Source: a bacterium
Lineage (GTDB): Bacteria; Bacillota; Bacilli; Lactobacillales; Streptococcaceae
Assembly (NCBI GenBank): GCA_905221375.1
Contig: CAJNCY010000009.1
Span: forward strand, 60,310-124,309
Direction: 5' to 3'
DNA: 64,000 nucleotides
This document shows positions 1-8,551 of the stretch, piece by piece. The notes beneath the pieces are model-generated. The model was not told the DNA's origin, did no database searches, and saw only the letters and a list, made by a program, of their open reading frames with translations. Each line of letters starts with the position of its first letter. Position 1 is the first letter of the stretch. The position numbers and the translations under genes were made by a program.

Positions 1-1124
1 CCTTGATTTTCTATAACCACTATGACACTGTGCCAGCGGACGGGGATCAGGTCTGGACAGAGGATCCCTTTACGCTTTCGGTCCGCAATGGCTTCATGTA
101 TGGGCGTGGGGTTGATGACGACAAGGGTCATATCACAGCTCGTTTGAGTGCTTTGAGAAAATACATGCAGCACCATGATGACCTGCCTGTCAATATCAGT
201 TTTATCATGGAGGGAGCGGAGGAATCGGCTTCAACAGACCTAGATAAGTATTTGGAAAAACATGCGGACAAACTTCGTGGGGCGGATTTGTTGGTCTGGG
301 AACAAGGAACCAAGAATGCCTTGGAGCAGCTAGAAATTTCTGGTGGAAACAAGGGGATTGTGACCTTTGATGCCAAGGTAAAAAGTGCGGATGTGGATAT
401 TCACTCGAGTTATGGTGGGGTTGTGGAATCAGCTCCCTGGTATCTCCTTCAAGCCTTACAGTCTCTTCGCGCTGCAGATGGCCGTATCTTGGTTGAAGGT
501 TTGTACGAAGAAGTTCAAGAACCAAATGAACGGGAATTGGACTTGGTGGATACCTACGCTCAACGAAATCCAGGGGAAATCAGCCAGATTTATGGATTGG
601 AATTGCCTCTCTTACAAGAGGACCGTGCAGCCTTCCTAAAACGTTTCTTTTTCGAACCAGCCCTTAATATCGAAGGAATTCAGTCAGGCTATCAAGGACA
701 AGGAGTTAAAACGATTTTGCCAGCAGAAGCCAGCGCTAAGCTAGAAGTTCGTTTGGTTCCTGGCCTAGAACCGCATGATGTTCTGGAAAAAATTCGGAAA
801 CAGCTAGACAAAAATGGCTTTGATAAGGTAGAATTATACTATACCTTGGGAGAGATGAGCTATCGAAGCGATATGAGCGCGCCAGCCATTCTCAACGTAA
901 TCGAGTTGGCCAAGAAATTCTATCCACAGGGCGTTTCAGTCTTGCCGACAACAGCGGGGACAGGGCCTATGCATACGGTCTTTGATGCCCTAGAGGTGCC
1001 TATGGTAGCTTTTGGTCTAGGAAATGCCAATAGCCGAGACCACGGTGGAGATGAAAATGTGCGAATCGCCGATTACTACACCCATATTGAATTAGTAGAG
1101 GAGCTGATTAGAAGCTATGAGTAG
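1..1124 (+). CDS. M20-family metallopeptidase (dipeptidase-like), 5' end outside window
   Basis: The reading frame is open from the first base, so the true start lies upstream and only the C-terminal ~373 residues are seen. M20 zinc-peptidase landmarks are present in order: [10 protein letters not shown] with the first metal His and Asp, [10 protein letters not shown] with the bridging Asp, EGAEESAS with the catalytic Glu, and [12 protein letters not shown] with the late metal His. The family cleaves dipeptides or deacylates small amides in the cytoplasm. The stop overlaps the metN start by 8 bases, so it is cotranscribed and probably translationally coupled with the methionine transporter. 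That context suggests it releases methionine from imported peptides; substrate is inference. Confidence 0.9.
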   Translation, partial: LIFYNHYDTVPADGDQVWTEDPFTLSVRNGFMYGRGVDDDKGHITARLSALRKYMQHHDDLPVNISFIMEGAEESASTDLDKYLEKHADKLRGADLLVWEQGTKNALEQLEISGGNKGIVTFDAKVKSADVDIHSSYGGVVESAPWYLLQALQSLRAADGRILVEGLYEEVQEPNERELDLVDTYAQRNPGEISQIYGLELPLLQEDRAAFLKRFFFEPALNIEGIQSGYQGQGVKTILPAEASAKLEVRLVPGLEPHDVLEKIRKQLDKNGFDKVELYYTLGEMSYRSDMSAPAILNVIELAKKFYPQGVSVLPTTAGTGPMHTVFDALEVPMVAFGLGNANSRDHGGDENVRIADYYTHIELVEELIRSYE

Positions 1125-2178
1125 AGATATTATCAAGTTAGATCAGATCGATGTGACTTTTCACCAAAAGAAGAGAACCATCACAGCGGTTAAGGATGTG
1201 ACCATTCACATCCAAGAAGGGGATATCTACGGAATTGTTGGATATTCTGGAGCAGGGAAATCAACCCTTGTACGGGTGATTAACCTCTTGCAAAAACCAT
1301 CTGCAGGGAAAATTACCATTGACGATGATGTGATTTTTGATGGTAAGGTGACCTTGACGGCAGAGCAGTTGCGTCGTAAACGTCAGGATATCGGGATGAT
1401 TTTCCAGCATTTTAACCTCATGAGTCAAAAGACAGCAGAGGAGAATGTAGCCTTTGCCCTCAAACACTCTGGACTCAGCAAGGAAGAAAAGAAGGCTAAA
1501 GTCGCTAAGTTGTTGGACTTGGTTGGCTTAGCAGACCGTGCTGAAAACTACCCTTCACAACTATCTGGAGGGCAAAAACAGCGTGTGGCCATTGCGCGTG
1601 CCTTGGCCAATGATCCAAAAATCTTGATTTCAGATGAGTCAACGTCTGCCCTTGACCCTAAGACAACCAAGCAGATTTTGGCCTTGTTGCAAGATTTGAA
1701 CCAAAAATTAGGCTTGACTGTTGTCTTGATTACGCATGAAATGCAGATTGTCAAAGATATTGCCAACCGTGTGGCAGTTATGCAGGATGGACATTTGATT
1801 GAAGAGGGCAGTGTCCTTGAAATCTTCTCAGATCCTAAACAACCTTTGACCCAAGACTTTATCTCAACAGCAACAGGTATTGATGAAGCCATGGTTAAGA
1901 TTGAGAAGCAAGAAATAGTGGAACACTTGTCTGACAACAGTCTCTTGGTGCAACTCAAGTATGCAGGAGCTTCAACAGATGAGCCACTTTTGAATGAATT
2001 GTACAAGCGTTACCAAGTAACGGCTAATATCCTTTATGGGAATATCGAAATCCTCGATGGCACTCCTGTTGGAGAATTGGTGGTGGTCTTGTCAGGTGAA
2101 AAAGCAGCGCTAGCAGGTGCTCAAGAAGCCATTCGTCAGGCAGGCGTACAGCTAAAAGTATTGAAGGGAGGACAGTAA
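1117..2178 (+). CDS. metN: Methionine ABC transporter ATP-binding protein
   Basis: ATPase of the MetNPQ D/L-methionine importer on the inner face of the membrane. Walker A (GYSGAGKST), signature LSGGQKQR, Walker B (ILISDES) and the H-loop (ITHEM) are all seen. The C-terminal ~90 residues match the NIL regulatory domain position that in this family senses methionine. At 353 aa it has the usual MetN length. It overlaps the upstream peptidase by 8 bases and is followed after 1 base by the permease gene. The substrate-binding lipoprotein gene is not in the window; in pneumococci it lies just upstream. Confidence 0.95.
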   Translation: MSRDIIKLDQIDVTFHQKKRTITAVKDVTIHIQEGDIYGIVGYSGAGKSTLVRVINLLQKPSAGKITIDDDVIFDGKVTLTAEQLRRKRQDIGMIFQHFNLMSQKTAEENVAFALKHSGLSKEEKKAKVAKLLDLVGLADRAENYPSQLSGGQKQRVAIARALANDPKILISDESTSALDPKTTKQILALLQDLNQKLGLTVVLITHEMQIVKDIANRVAVMQDGHLIEEGSVLEIFSDPKQPLTQDFISTATGIDEAMVKIEKQEIVEHLSDNSLLVQLKYAGASTDEPLLNELYKRYQVTANILYGNIEILDGTPVGELVVVLSGEKAALAGAQEAIRQAGVQLKVLKGGQ

Positions 2179-2179
2179 G

Positions 2180-2872
2180 ATGGAATCATTGATTCAAACC
2201 TATTTACCAAATGTCTATAAAATGGGCTGGGCTGGTCAAGCAGGCTGGGGAACAGCCATCTACCTAACCCTTTATATGACAGTTATTTCCTTCATCATCG
2301 GAGGGTTCTTGGGGCTGGTGGCAGGTCTTTTCCTTGTTTTGACAGCACCAGGTGGTGTCTTGGAAAATAAGGTCGTTTTCTGGATTTTAGACAAGATCAC
2401 GTCAATCTTCCGTGCGGTGCCATTTATTATTCTCTTGGCAGTCTTGTCACCCTTCTCTCATCTAATCGTAGGAACAAGTATCGGACCAAATGCGGCTATC
2501 GTACCTCTATCTTTTGCGGTCTTTGCCTTCTTTGCCCGTCAGGTGCAGGTTGTCTTGGCTGAATTGGATGGTGGTGTCATTGAGGCGGCTCAAGCTAGCG
2601 GAGCGACTTTCTGGGATATCGTGGGTGTTTACCTATCAGAAGGTCTTCCAGATTTGATCCGTGTGACAACTGTAACCTTGATTTCCCTTGTTGGTGAAAC
2701 AGCTATGGCTGGTGCGGTTGGAGCTGGTGGTATCGGTAACGTAGCCATCGCCTATGGATTTAACCGCTATAATCACGATGTGACCATTTTGGCAACCATC
2801 ATTATCATCTTGATTATCTTTGCAATCCAATTCTTGGGAGATTTCTTGACCAAAAAATTGAGTCATAAATAA
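2180..2872 (+). CDS. metP: Methionine ABC transporter permease
   Basis: Membrane component of the methionine importer (MetI/MetP family), 230 aa with about five hydrophobic segments. The EAA-type coupling loop is visible as EAAQASGATFWDIVGVYLSE, followed by LPDLIRVTTVTLISLVGETAMAGAVGAGGIG, which is the usual conserved block of these permeases. It starts 1 base after metN in the same operon. A 50-bp palindrome and a rho-independent terminator follow directly. Confidence 0.95.
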   Translation: MESLIQTYLPNVYKMGWAGQAGWGTAIYLTLYMTVISFIIGGFLGLVAGLFLVLTAPGGVLENKVVFWILDKITSIFRAVPFIILLAVLSPFSHLIVGTSIGPNAAIVPLSFAVFAFFARQVQVVLAELDGGVIEAAQASGATFWDIVGVYLSEGLPDLIRVTTVTLISLVGETAMAGAVGAGGIGNVAIAYGFNRYNHDVTILATIIIILIIFAIQFLGDFLTKKLSHK

Positions 2873-2876
2873 AATA

Positions 2877-2926
2877 GGCTCCATAATATCTATAGGGGAT
2901 TTACCCACTACAAATATTATAGAGCC
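2877..2926. repeat. 50-bp imperfect palindrome, possibly IS-terminal-repeat relic
   Basis: Two ~24-base arms (2877-2900 and 2903-2926) are reverse complements with about five mismatches, several of them wobble-compatible: GGCTCCATAATAT at the left, ATATTATAGAGCC at the right. It sits between the metP stop and the terminator. It looks like two facing terminal repeats of an IS (ISL3-like ends) joined without an interior, or a small MITE. The family assignment is a guess; the palindrome itself is seen. Confidence 0.45.
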
Positions 2927-2928
2927 AT

Positions 2929-2954
2929 AAAAAAGAGCCGTGTGGCTCTTTTTT
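2929..2954. terminator. Bidirectional rho-independent terminator
   Basis: Stem AAAAAAGAGCC / GGCTCTTTTTT with a GTGT loop. The A-run and T-run let it work for metP on the plus strand and for the convergent membrane-protein gene on the minus strand. Confidence 0.9.
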
Positions 2955-2959
2955 ATTGA

Positions 2960-3529
2960 CTAGATTTTCTGCGCAAATTTTTTACTCAAGGCTTGTCCAA
3001 TCAAGGCACCCACTAGGGCTCCGATGACAACACTTGCGACAAATAGAAGGATGGTTCCAGGGTTTGGCGCGACCATGATACGGTCGATATATTCTTGGGA
3101 TTTTCCTCTTGCCAGAAGGGTAGCCATATAGGCTTTGGGAGCAATCCACATAAGCAAGATTGGACCTGTTGAACTAAAGGCAAAAATAACGAAAGAAAGG
3201 AAGTTCTTTGTTTGGTCCTTGTATTTTCCTAGGCTAGCTACTGCATCTGCTAGGAGACCACAGATAATTCCAGGAAGGAAGGCACCGGCACCGTGTTTAG
3301 TTCTCAAGAAAAAGAGAGCAATGACAAGGCCGATAGTGGTAATGGCTCCAAAGCGCGGAACTTTTGCGACTAGGATCATATAGACGCTACCGCCGACAAG
3401 GGCAGTAAAGGCAGGCGCATAAAACATGTTTCCAGTTTGGTCAAAGAGATTGCCCAAAAGGACACCAATCCCCATGCAGAGGAAGTAAAGAACTGCAAAA
3501 AGCAGTGTAGTTAAGATAGATTTTTTCAT
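2960..3529 (-). CDS. Integral membrane protein, Trep_Strep / MptD family (putative ECF S component)
   Basis: A 189-aa hydrophobic protein with about five to six membrane segments, matching in size and pattern the Trep_Strep family, regarded as substrate-binding S components of energy-coupling-factor vitamin or ion transporters. No ECF ATPase genes are adjacent, as is usual for S components that share a common energizing module. The start is placed at 3529 because AGGAG lies 8 bases upstream there; an in-frame ATG six codons further out at 3547 has no such site. The substrate cannot be told from sequence. Confidence 0.7.
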   Translation of the reverse strand: MKKSILTTLLFAVLYFLCMGIGVLLGNLFDQTGNMFYAPAFTALVGGSVYMILVAKVPRFGAITTIGLVIALFFLRTKHGAGAFLPGIICGLLADAVASLGKYKDQTKNFLSFVIFAFSSTGPILLMWIAPKAYMATLLARGKSQEYIDRIMVAPNPGTILLFVASVVIGALVGALIGQALSKKFAQKI

Positions 3530-3607
3530 GAATTGTCTCCTGATCATTTTTTCACAATTCTCATTGTATCACGGTTTGATGGGATTGTAAATGGGCACTA
3601 GAATTTT

Positions 3608-3622
3608 TTGAAAACGCTTGAA
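3608..3622 (+). promoter_or_regulatory. cre-like catabolite-repression site
   Basis: TTGAAAACGCTTGAA matches the CcpA consensus WTGNAANCGNWNNCW with one mismatch. It lies just upstream of the -10 at 3629, where binding would block the promoter. Assignment is by consensus only. Confidence 0.4.
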
Positions 3623-3628
3623 ATATGA

Positions 3629-3634
3629 TATAAT
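3629..3634 (+). promoter_or_regulatory. Extended -10 of the yesL-like/HK07/RR07 operon promoter
   Basis: TATAAT preceded by TGA, 30 bases before the first gene start. The -35 is poor (TTTTGA at 17 bp spacing). Confidence 0.6.
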
Positions 3635-3663
3635 AGTTTCATAGTTATTTTTAGGAGGATATC

Positions 3664-4278
3664 ATGGGGAGATTTTTAGACTTTGTCTTTAATCGTTTCT
3701 TTTTAGGGATGATTGCGACAGCCTTCTTTTGGCTATTAACCTTAGTAGGAGGGATTATCCTTGGTCTAGCGCCGGCTAGTGCCACCTTGATGAGCTTGTA
3801 TGCAGAACATGGTTATAGCTTTCGGGAATACAGTTTGAAGGAGGCGTGGTCTCTTTATAAGCAAAATTTTGTCTCAAGCAATCTGATTTTCTATAGCTTT
3901 TTAGGGGTGGATTTAGTTTTGGTCTATGGCTTGTATCTCTTGGTGCAATTGCCTCATCAGACTATTATTCATTTGATTGCGACCTTTTTGAATGTTCTAG
4001 TAGTTGCCCTGCTGTTTCTGGCTTATACAGTATCTTTGAAATTACAAGTTTATTTTGATTTGTCCTATCGAAATCGTCTCAAACTATCCTTGATTGGCAT
4101 CTTTATGAGTCTAGCAGCCGTGGCCAAGGTTCTCCTTGGGACAGTGCTACTTGTGGCAATTGGTTACTATATGCCTGCTCTACTTTTCTTTGTAGGAATT
4201 GGGATGTGGCATTTCTTTATCAGTGATATGTTGGAACCGGTCTATGAAAGTATCCATGAAAAATTGGCGACAAAATAG
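3664..4278 (+). CDS. DUF624 / YesL-family membrane protein
   Basis: A 204-aa protein with about five membrane helices in the pattern of YesL (DUF624). Such proteins are nearly always encoded beside YesM-YesN type two-component systems and carbohydrate transporters, which is the context here: the histidine kinase gene starts one base after this stop and the AraC-type response regulator follows. Preceded by AGGAGG-like site GGAGGATATC. Its molecular role is unknown; a sensory or carbohydrate-uptake accessory role is inference from genomic context. Confidence 0.85.
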   Translation: MGRFLDFVFNRFFLGMIATAFFWLLTLVGGIILGLAPASATLMSLYAEHGYSFREYSLKEAWSLYKQNFVSSNLIFYSFLGVDLVLVYGLYLLVQLPHQTIIHLIATFLNVLVVALLFLAYTVSLKLQVYFDLSYRNRLKLSLIGIFMSLAAVAKVLLGTVLLVAIGYYMPALLFFVGIGMWHFFISDMLEPVYESIHEKLATK

Positions 4279-4279
4279 A

Positions 4280-5926
4280 ATGAAGCAGTTTTGGCTACAT
4301 ACGCTTCTGAGAACCTACAGTTCAGTTATGATGATTATTATTGCGAGTTTTGCAATCTTACTCTCTTACGCTGACTGGGATTCACGGGAAAAGGAAGCTC
4401 AGAGAGTAGCCCAGCGTGTAACCACTCGAACAGTCGAAGAGGTGGAGTATTATTATCGCGAGTCAGCCCAGCTAGCGCAAGATTTAGTAGCCAATCAAGA
4501 CCGGATACAAGGGGTTTATAAGTACTTTAGCCTGTCAACTTCTGAGTATTTTTATTGGCTGTTGGAGCATCAAGCTGCTTCGTCAACTTCTATTTCGCTG
4601 TATGAAAATATTGATGATCTTTATGTCCAAAATGACTATATAACGGGCGTTGCAATTGTCTTACAAGACTTTAAAGAAGTGTATGTTTCGAACAGAAACG
4701 AGAGAGGTGGTCATACGGTACTTGCGGAAGGCTTTAAACCGGAGGCCAATAGTTTTGGAGTTCCTATTTTAGATCCAGCGACGGATCAATCCATAGGGGT
4801 TGTTTATATATCCTTGGATCCAGAAATCTTATACCATGCTGTAGACAATACCCGAGGTCATATCCCGATGGCTGTGACTGTGACATCGCCTTTTGATACG
4901 GAGATTTTTCATATTGGTGAGAGGGTCAATAGGGAGCATGAGAACTGGTTTGTCGGTGTGACCTCTCATGGCTATCAGGTTCAGGTGACAGTTCCCAAAA
5001 ACTTTGTTTTACAAGGAACGGTGACCAGCTCTGCTTTGATTGTGGGCTTGAGTCTTCTCTTTATTGTCATTCTCTATCTGACTTTGAGGCAGACCTTTGC
5101 CAACTATCAAAAGCAGGTAGTGGATTTGGTGGATTCCATCCAAGCTATTGCCCAAGGGGAAGAAGGTCTTCGCATCGATACGCTTGAAAAGGACCAGGAA
5201 TTGCTCCTAATCGCAGAGACCACCAATGATATGTTGGACCGTTTAGAAAAGAATATTCATGATATTTATCAGCTAGAGCTCAGTCAAAAAGATGCCAATA
5301 TGCGAGCCCTACAAGCTCAAATCAATCCTCATTTTATGTATAATACGCTGGAATTCTTGCGCATGTATGCAGTTATGCAGAGTCAAGATGAGTTGGCAGA
5401 TATTATTTATGAGTTCAGTAGTCTCTTGCGGAACAATATTTCTGATGAAAGAGAAACTCTTCTCAAACAGGAATTGGAATTTTGCCGTAAATACAGCTAT
5501 CTCTGCATGGTTCGCTATCCAAAGTCCATTGCCTATGGTTTCAAGATAGACCCAGAGTTAGAGAATATGAAGATTCCTAAATTTACCTTGCAACCGTTAG
5601 TAGAAAACTATTTCGCACATGGTGTTGACCACAGACGGACAGATAATGTGATTAGCATCAAGGCTCTTAAACAGGATGGCTTTGTGGAAATTTTGGTGGT
5701 CGATAACGGCCGTGGAATGTCGGCAAAAAAACTGGCAAATCTCCGAGAAAAACTAAGTCAGAGACATTTTGAACACCAAGTTAGCTACAGTGAAAAAAGG
5801 CAGTCCATCGGGATTGTCAATGTACACGAGCGTTTTGTGCTCTATTTTGGGGACCGCTATACCATTAGTGTAGAGTCTGCAGAGCAAGCAGGTGTTCAGT
5901 ATCGTATTACAATTCAAGATGAGTAG
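4280..5926 (+). CDS. hk07: YesM-family sensor histidine kinase (HK07 type)
   Basis: A 548-aa membrane kinase. An N-terminal membrane helix (about residues 12-32), an extracellular sensor region, a second helix (about 250-275) and a HAMP-like linker precede the His_kinase domain of the LytS/YesM type. The phosphoacceptor His is in QINPHFMYNTLEFLR and the ATP-binding loop is DNGRGMS. The ATG at 4280, one base after the yesL-like stop, is preferred over an upstream in-frame start inside that gene. It should phosphorylate the regulator encoded 11 bases downstream. In this family the signal is usually a sugar or glycan fragment; the ligand here is not known. Confidence 0.92.
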   Translation: MKQFWLHTLLRTYSSVMMIIIASFAILLSYADWDSREKEAQRVAQRVTTRTVEEVEYYYRESAQLAQDLVANQDRIQGVYKYFSLSTSEYFYWLLEHQAASSTSISLYENIDDLYVQNDYITGVAIVLQDFKEVYVSNRNERGGHTVLAEGFKPEANSFGVPILDPATDQSIGVVYISLDPEILYHAVDNTRGHIPMAVTVTSPFDTEIFHIGERVNREHENWFVGVTSHGYQVQVTVPKNFVLQGTVTSSALIVGLSLLFIVILYLTLRQTFANYQKQVVDLVDSIQAIAQGEEGLRIDTLEKDQELLLIAETTNDMLDRLEKNIHDIYQLELSQKDANMRALQAQINPHFMYNTLEFLRMYAVMQSQDELADIIYEFSSLLRNNISDERETLLKQELEFCRKYSYLCMVRYPKSIAYGFKIDPELENMKIPKFTLQPLVENYFAHGVDHRRTDNVISIKALKQDGFVEILVVDNGRGMSAKKLANLREKLSQRHFEHQVSYSEKRQSIGIVNVHERFVLYFGDRYTISVESAEQAGVQYRITIQDE

Positions 5927-5937
5927 AAAGGGAGAAA

Positions 5938-7224
5938 ATGTATAAAGTATTATTAGTAGATGATGAGTACATGGTGACAGAAGGTCTGAAGCGTTTGATT
6001 CCCTTTGATAAGTGGGATATGGAGGTCGTCGCAACAGCCAGTCATGCCGATGAAGCCCTAGAATATGTTCAGGAAAATCCTGTCGATGTGGTCATTTCCG
6101 ATGTTAATATGCCCGACAAAACAGGGCTTGATATGATTCGGGAAATGAAAGAGATTTTACCAGATGCTGCCTATATCTTGCTGTCAGGTTATCAGGAGTT
6201 TGATTACGTAAAAAAAGCCATGAATCTTAGTGTTGTGGACTATCTGGTCAAGCCTGTTGATAAGGTAGAGTTGGGAAATCTGCTGGAGAAGATTGCAGGT
6301 CAGCTTGGCGAGAGAGGAAAGAAAAGTCAGACCCTCAGCCAAGATTTAGATGAGGCTGGATTTGTCAGTTATTTAGGTGGTAAGGAGAATTGGTGGATAG
6401 GACTATCTAAGGAAAAGCAAGGTTCCTTCACCATTCCCTACTATGTCTTGGGTCAGGACTGGCAGATTTTCATTTCTGACCAACCCCTAGATGGCTTAGT
6501 CGTTACTCCCTTTGAAGCCCCTTATCAAGAACACTTTGAACGTTGGAAGCTGAATGCTGAGAAAGCCCTCTTTTATGGCTCTGTAAATCTGCAGCAGTCG
6601 GAGAGCCTCTTTGCCTACTACGAACCGATTTATCGGGTTATCATTCAGGGAAATCTCAATCAAATCGTGGAAGAGTTAAACCTCTTGGAGAAGGTGGTTC
6701 TTGAAAATACACCCCGTGTTCCGATTACCAAACAGCTTTTTATCCAGTTTGTCATGGATGTCTTTCATTTGTTTGAACATCTAAAGGCTGATGATATGAC
6801 GGACATTGTCAAAACGATTCATGCTATTCAAACCTTCGATGAATTGGTTCCTTATATCAAGGAAACTCTGACCCGCTTCTTTGGGCAATATCGTATGAAT
6901 GAAAACGTGGTCAGTGTGCTGGAAGTCATTGGGCGTGATTATCAGAAAGAACTTTCCCTCAAGGATATCAGTAAGGATCTCTTTATTAATCCTGTCTATC
7001 TAGGTCAGTTGATCAAGCGTGAAACCAATTCGACCTTCGCAGAATTACTAAACAAACAACGCATTAAGGCTGCCCAACAGCTCTTACTTTCAACCAGTGA
7101 CAGTATCGAAGATATTTGTTATGCTGTTGGTTACAGTAATGTTGGATATTTCTATAAAGTGTTCCGAAAATTGTGCGGAAAATCACCAAAAGCCTACCGA
7201 AAACAGGTAGAAATGATACTATAA
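5938..7224 (+). CDS. rr07: YesN-family response regulator, receiver + AraC DNA-binding domain (RR07 type)
   Basis: A 428-aa regulator. The N-terminal receiver shows the acidic pair DDE near residue 8, the phosphoacceptor Asp in VVISDVNMPDKTG and the Lys in YLVKPVD. The C-terminal ~100 residues form an AraC-type double helix-turn-helix, ending GYSNVGYFYKVFRKLCGKSPKAYR. A middle region of about 190 residues has no clear family. Ribosome-binding site AAAGGGAG lies 7 bases before the ATG. Partner of the kinase just upstream. Targets in YesMN systems are often neighbouring sugar transport genes; none is adjacent here. Confidence 0.92.
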   Translation: MYKVLLVDDEYMVTEGLKRLIPFDKWDMEVVATASHADEALEYVQENPVDVVISDVNMPDKTGLDMIREMKEILPDAAYILLSGYQEFDYVKKAMNLSVVDYLVKPVDKVELGNLLEKIAGQLGERGKKSQTLSQDLDEAGFVSYLGGKENWWIGLSKEKQGSFTIPYYVLGQDWQIFISDQPLDGLVVTPFEAPYQEHFERWKLNAEKALFYGSVNLQQSESLFAYYEPIYRVIIQGNLNQIVEELNLLEKVVLENTPRVPITKQLFIQFVMDVFHLFEHLKADDMTDIVKTIHAIQTFDELVPYIKETLTRFFGQYRMNENVVSVLEVIGRDYQKELSLKDISKDLFINPVYLGQLIKRETNSTFAELLNKQRIKAAQQLLLSTSDSIEDICYAVGYSNVGYFYKVFRKLCGKSPKAYRKQVEMIL

Positions 7225-7284
7225 GACTTGTATTCCCTTACAAAAGGTGCTATAATATCAATAATAACATCAGGAGGTTCTATC

Positions 7285-7824
7285 ATGAAAAAGAAACCGA
7301 TTTATCTATGGGTCTTGCTAATCTTGTCTGCCCTTATTTCAGCTACGTCTCTGTTTGGAATGTTGAGTCCCTTGCCTAGCAAAGAAGCCCTTCGTGCCGC
7401 TGCCGCTCAGAAACAGGTTGCGGGACTTAGTGCCCAGCAATTAGAAGACAACATCAATTACACCTATACAGTAGCAGAATCAACTCATTCTATTTTTAAT
7501 ATGGCCTTGATTGTGCTATCTGCTATTTTAGTTGTAGTAGCGATTGTCTTCCTTGTTCGTAAGAATTTGCAATATGCAAACTATACTTATGTCGGCTATG
7601 TTTTGCTAGCCATTATTGGTTCGATTTATGGCTATGTTAGTTTACAGGACGCTGTGCAGTTAGTTCACGATGAGACCATGCGTTTAGGGATAAGTGTTAT
7701 TTCACAAGCCGTTAGCATTCTCTCTATTGTCATCAATGTTCTCTTCCTAGCCCTTGTCTTCTACAAGATATGGCGTCAACAAAAAGCCTTGGCAGAAGAA
7801 GAGGAAACAGAAGAAGTTGCTTAA
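7285..7824 (+). CDS. Small multi-pass membrane protein of unknown function
   Basis: A 179-aa protein beginning MKKKPIYLWVLLILSAL, with four predicted membrane segments (about 8-28, 75-98, 108-128, 145-168) and an acidic tail EEEETEEVA. AGGAGG at 7272-7277 selects the ATG at 7285 rather than an in-frame start at 7228. A promoter-like TATAAT (7250-7255) precedes it, so it has its own transcript, ended by the hairpin at 7837. A conserved pneumococcal hypothetical at this position. No domain recognised. Confidence 0.8.
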   Translation: MKKKPIYLWVLLILSALISATSLFGMLSPLPSKEALRAAAAQKQVAGLSAQQLEDNINYTYTVAESTHSIFNMALIVLSAILVVVAIVFLVRKNLQYANYTYVGYVLLAIIGSIYGYVSLQDAVQLVHDETMRLGISVISQAVSILSIVINVLFLALVFYKIWRQQKALAEEEETEEVA

Positions 7825-7836
7825 GTATTGACAAAA

Positions 7837-7872
7837 AAGAGCTATCAAGTTACAATCTTGGTAGTTCTTTTT
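7837..7872 (+). terminator. Rho-independent terminator
   Basis: Stem AAGAGCTATCAAG / CTTGGTAGTTCTT with two wobble pairs, a 7-base loop and a T-run, between the small membrane protein gene and nrdI. Confidence 0.8.
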
Positions 7873-7901
7873 CGATTAAAAATAAAATCATGGAGGAAAA
7901 T

Positions 7902-8372
7902 ATGAAGACAATTTCTTTAGTTTATATTAGTTTGAGCGGTAATACTGAGAGTTTTGTGACGCGCTTGAAAGACTATCTCTTGTCCCAGTACGAGGGAATT
8001 GAGGTTCAAAAGATTCATATTAAGGATTTGGTCAAGGAAGGTCACGATTTCTATGAAATGGACCACCCTTACATCGCCTTTCTACCGACCTACCTTGAAG
8101 GTGGGAATGGCGTTGATAACGGAGATGTCGAGATCTTGACGACACCAGTGGGGGATTTTATCGCCTATGGTGACAATGCTAGTAAGTGTTTTGGCGTAGT
8201 TGGTTCAGGAAATCGTAACTTTAATAACCAATACTGCCTGACAGCCAAGCAATACAGTCAACGTTTTGGTTTCCCTGTATTGGCTGACTTTGAAATGCGA
8301 GGCATGCTGGAAGATATCAAACGTGTTGCAGCGATTATCGCAGATTTGTATGAGTTGGAAAGGGAGAATTAA
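7902..8372 (+). CDS. nrdI: NrdI flavodoxin-like protein
   Basis: A 156-aa flavodoxin-fold protein that supplies oxidant for assembling the dimanganese-tyrosyl cofactor of class Ib ribonucleotide reductase. The FMN phosphate loop is SLSGNTESF near the N-terminus, and the conserved stretch VGSGNRNFNNQYC is present. ATG at 7902 follows GGAGG at 7892; the in-frame open region upstream overlaps the previous gene and terminator and is not coding. nrdEF/nrdH are not in the window, so it stands alone here as in other streptococci. Confidence 0.92.
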   Translation: MKTISLVYISLSGNTESFVTRLKDYLLSQYEGIEVQKIHIKDLVKEGHDFYEMDHPYIAFLPTYLEGGNGVDNGDVEILTTPVGDFIAYGDNASKCFGVVGSGNRNFNNQYCLTAKQYSQRFGFPVLADFEMRGMLEDIKRVAAIIADLYELEREN

Positions 8373-8420
8373 TACTCAATATAAGAGGTGGTTGAAGTTG
8401 TTCAACTGCTTTTTGAGTAT
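8372..8420. repeat. Nested palindrome downstream of nrdI
   Basis: Outer arms ATACTCAA / TTGAGTAT enclose an inner hairpin GTTGAA-GTTG-TTCAAC. It overlaps the end of nrdI. Short intergenic palindromes of this kind are common in mitis-group genomes; no named family is claimed. Confidence 0.4.
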
Positions 8421-8440
8421 AAACAGTCTTTGAGAACGTA

Positions 8441-8486
8441 AAAAAGCATAAGTTCAGGTATTCAAAACCTTGTTCTTATGCTTTTT
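8441..8486. terminator. Bidirectional terminator
   Basis: Twelve-base stem AAAAAGCATAAG / CTTATGCTTTTT with a 22-base loop, between convergent nrdI and the NRAMP-like gene. Confidence 0.8.
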
Positions 8487-8551
8487 ATCATAGAAATATT
8501 TGCTGAATTTTCTCTTGAAATGAAACCTTATCTTCATCTAGAGCTTGTTAG

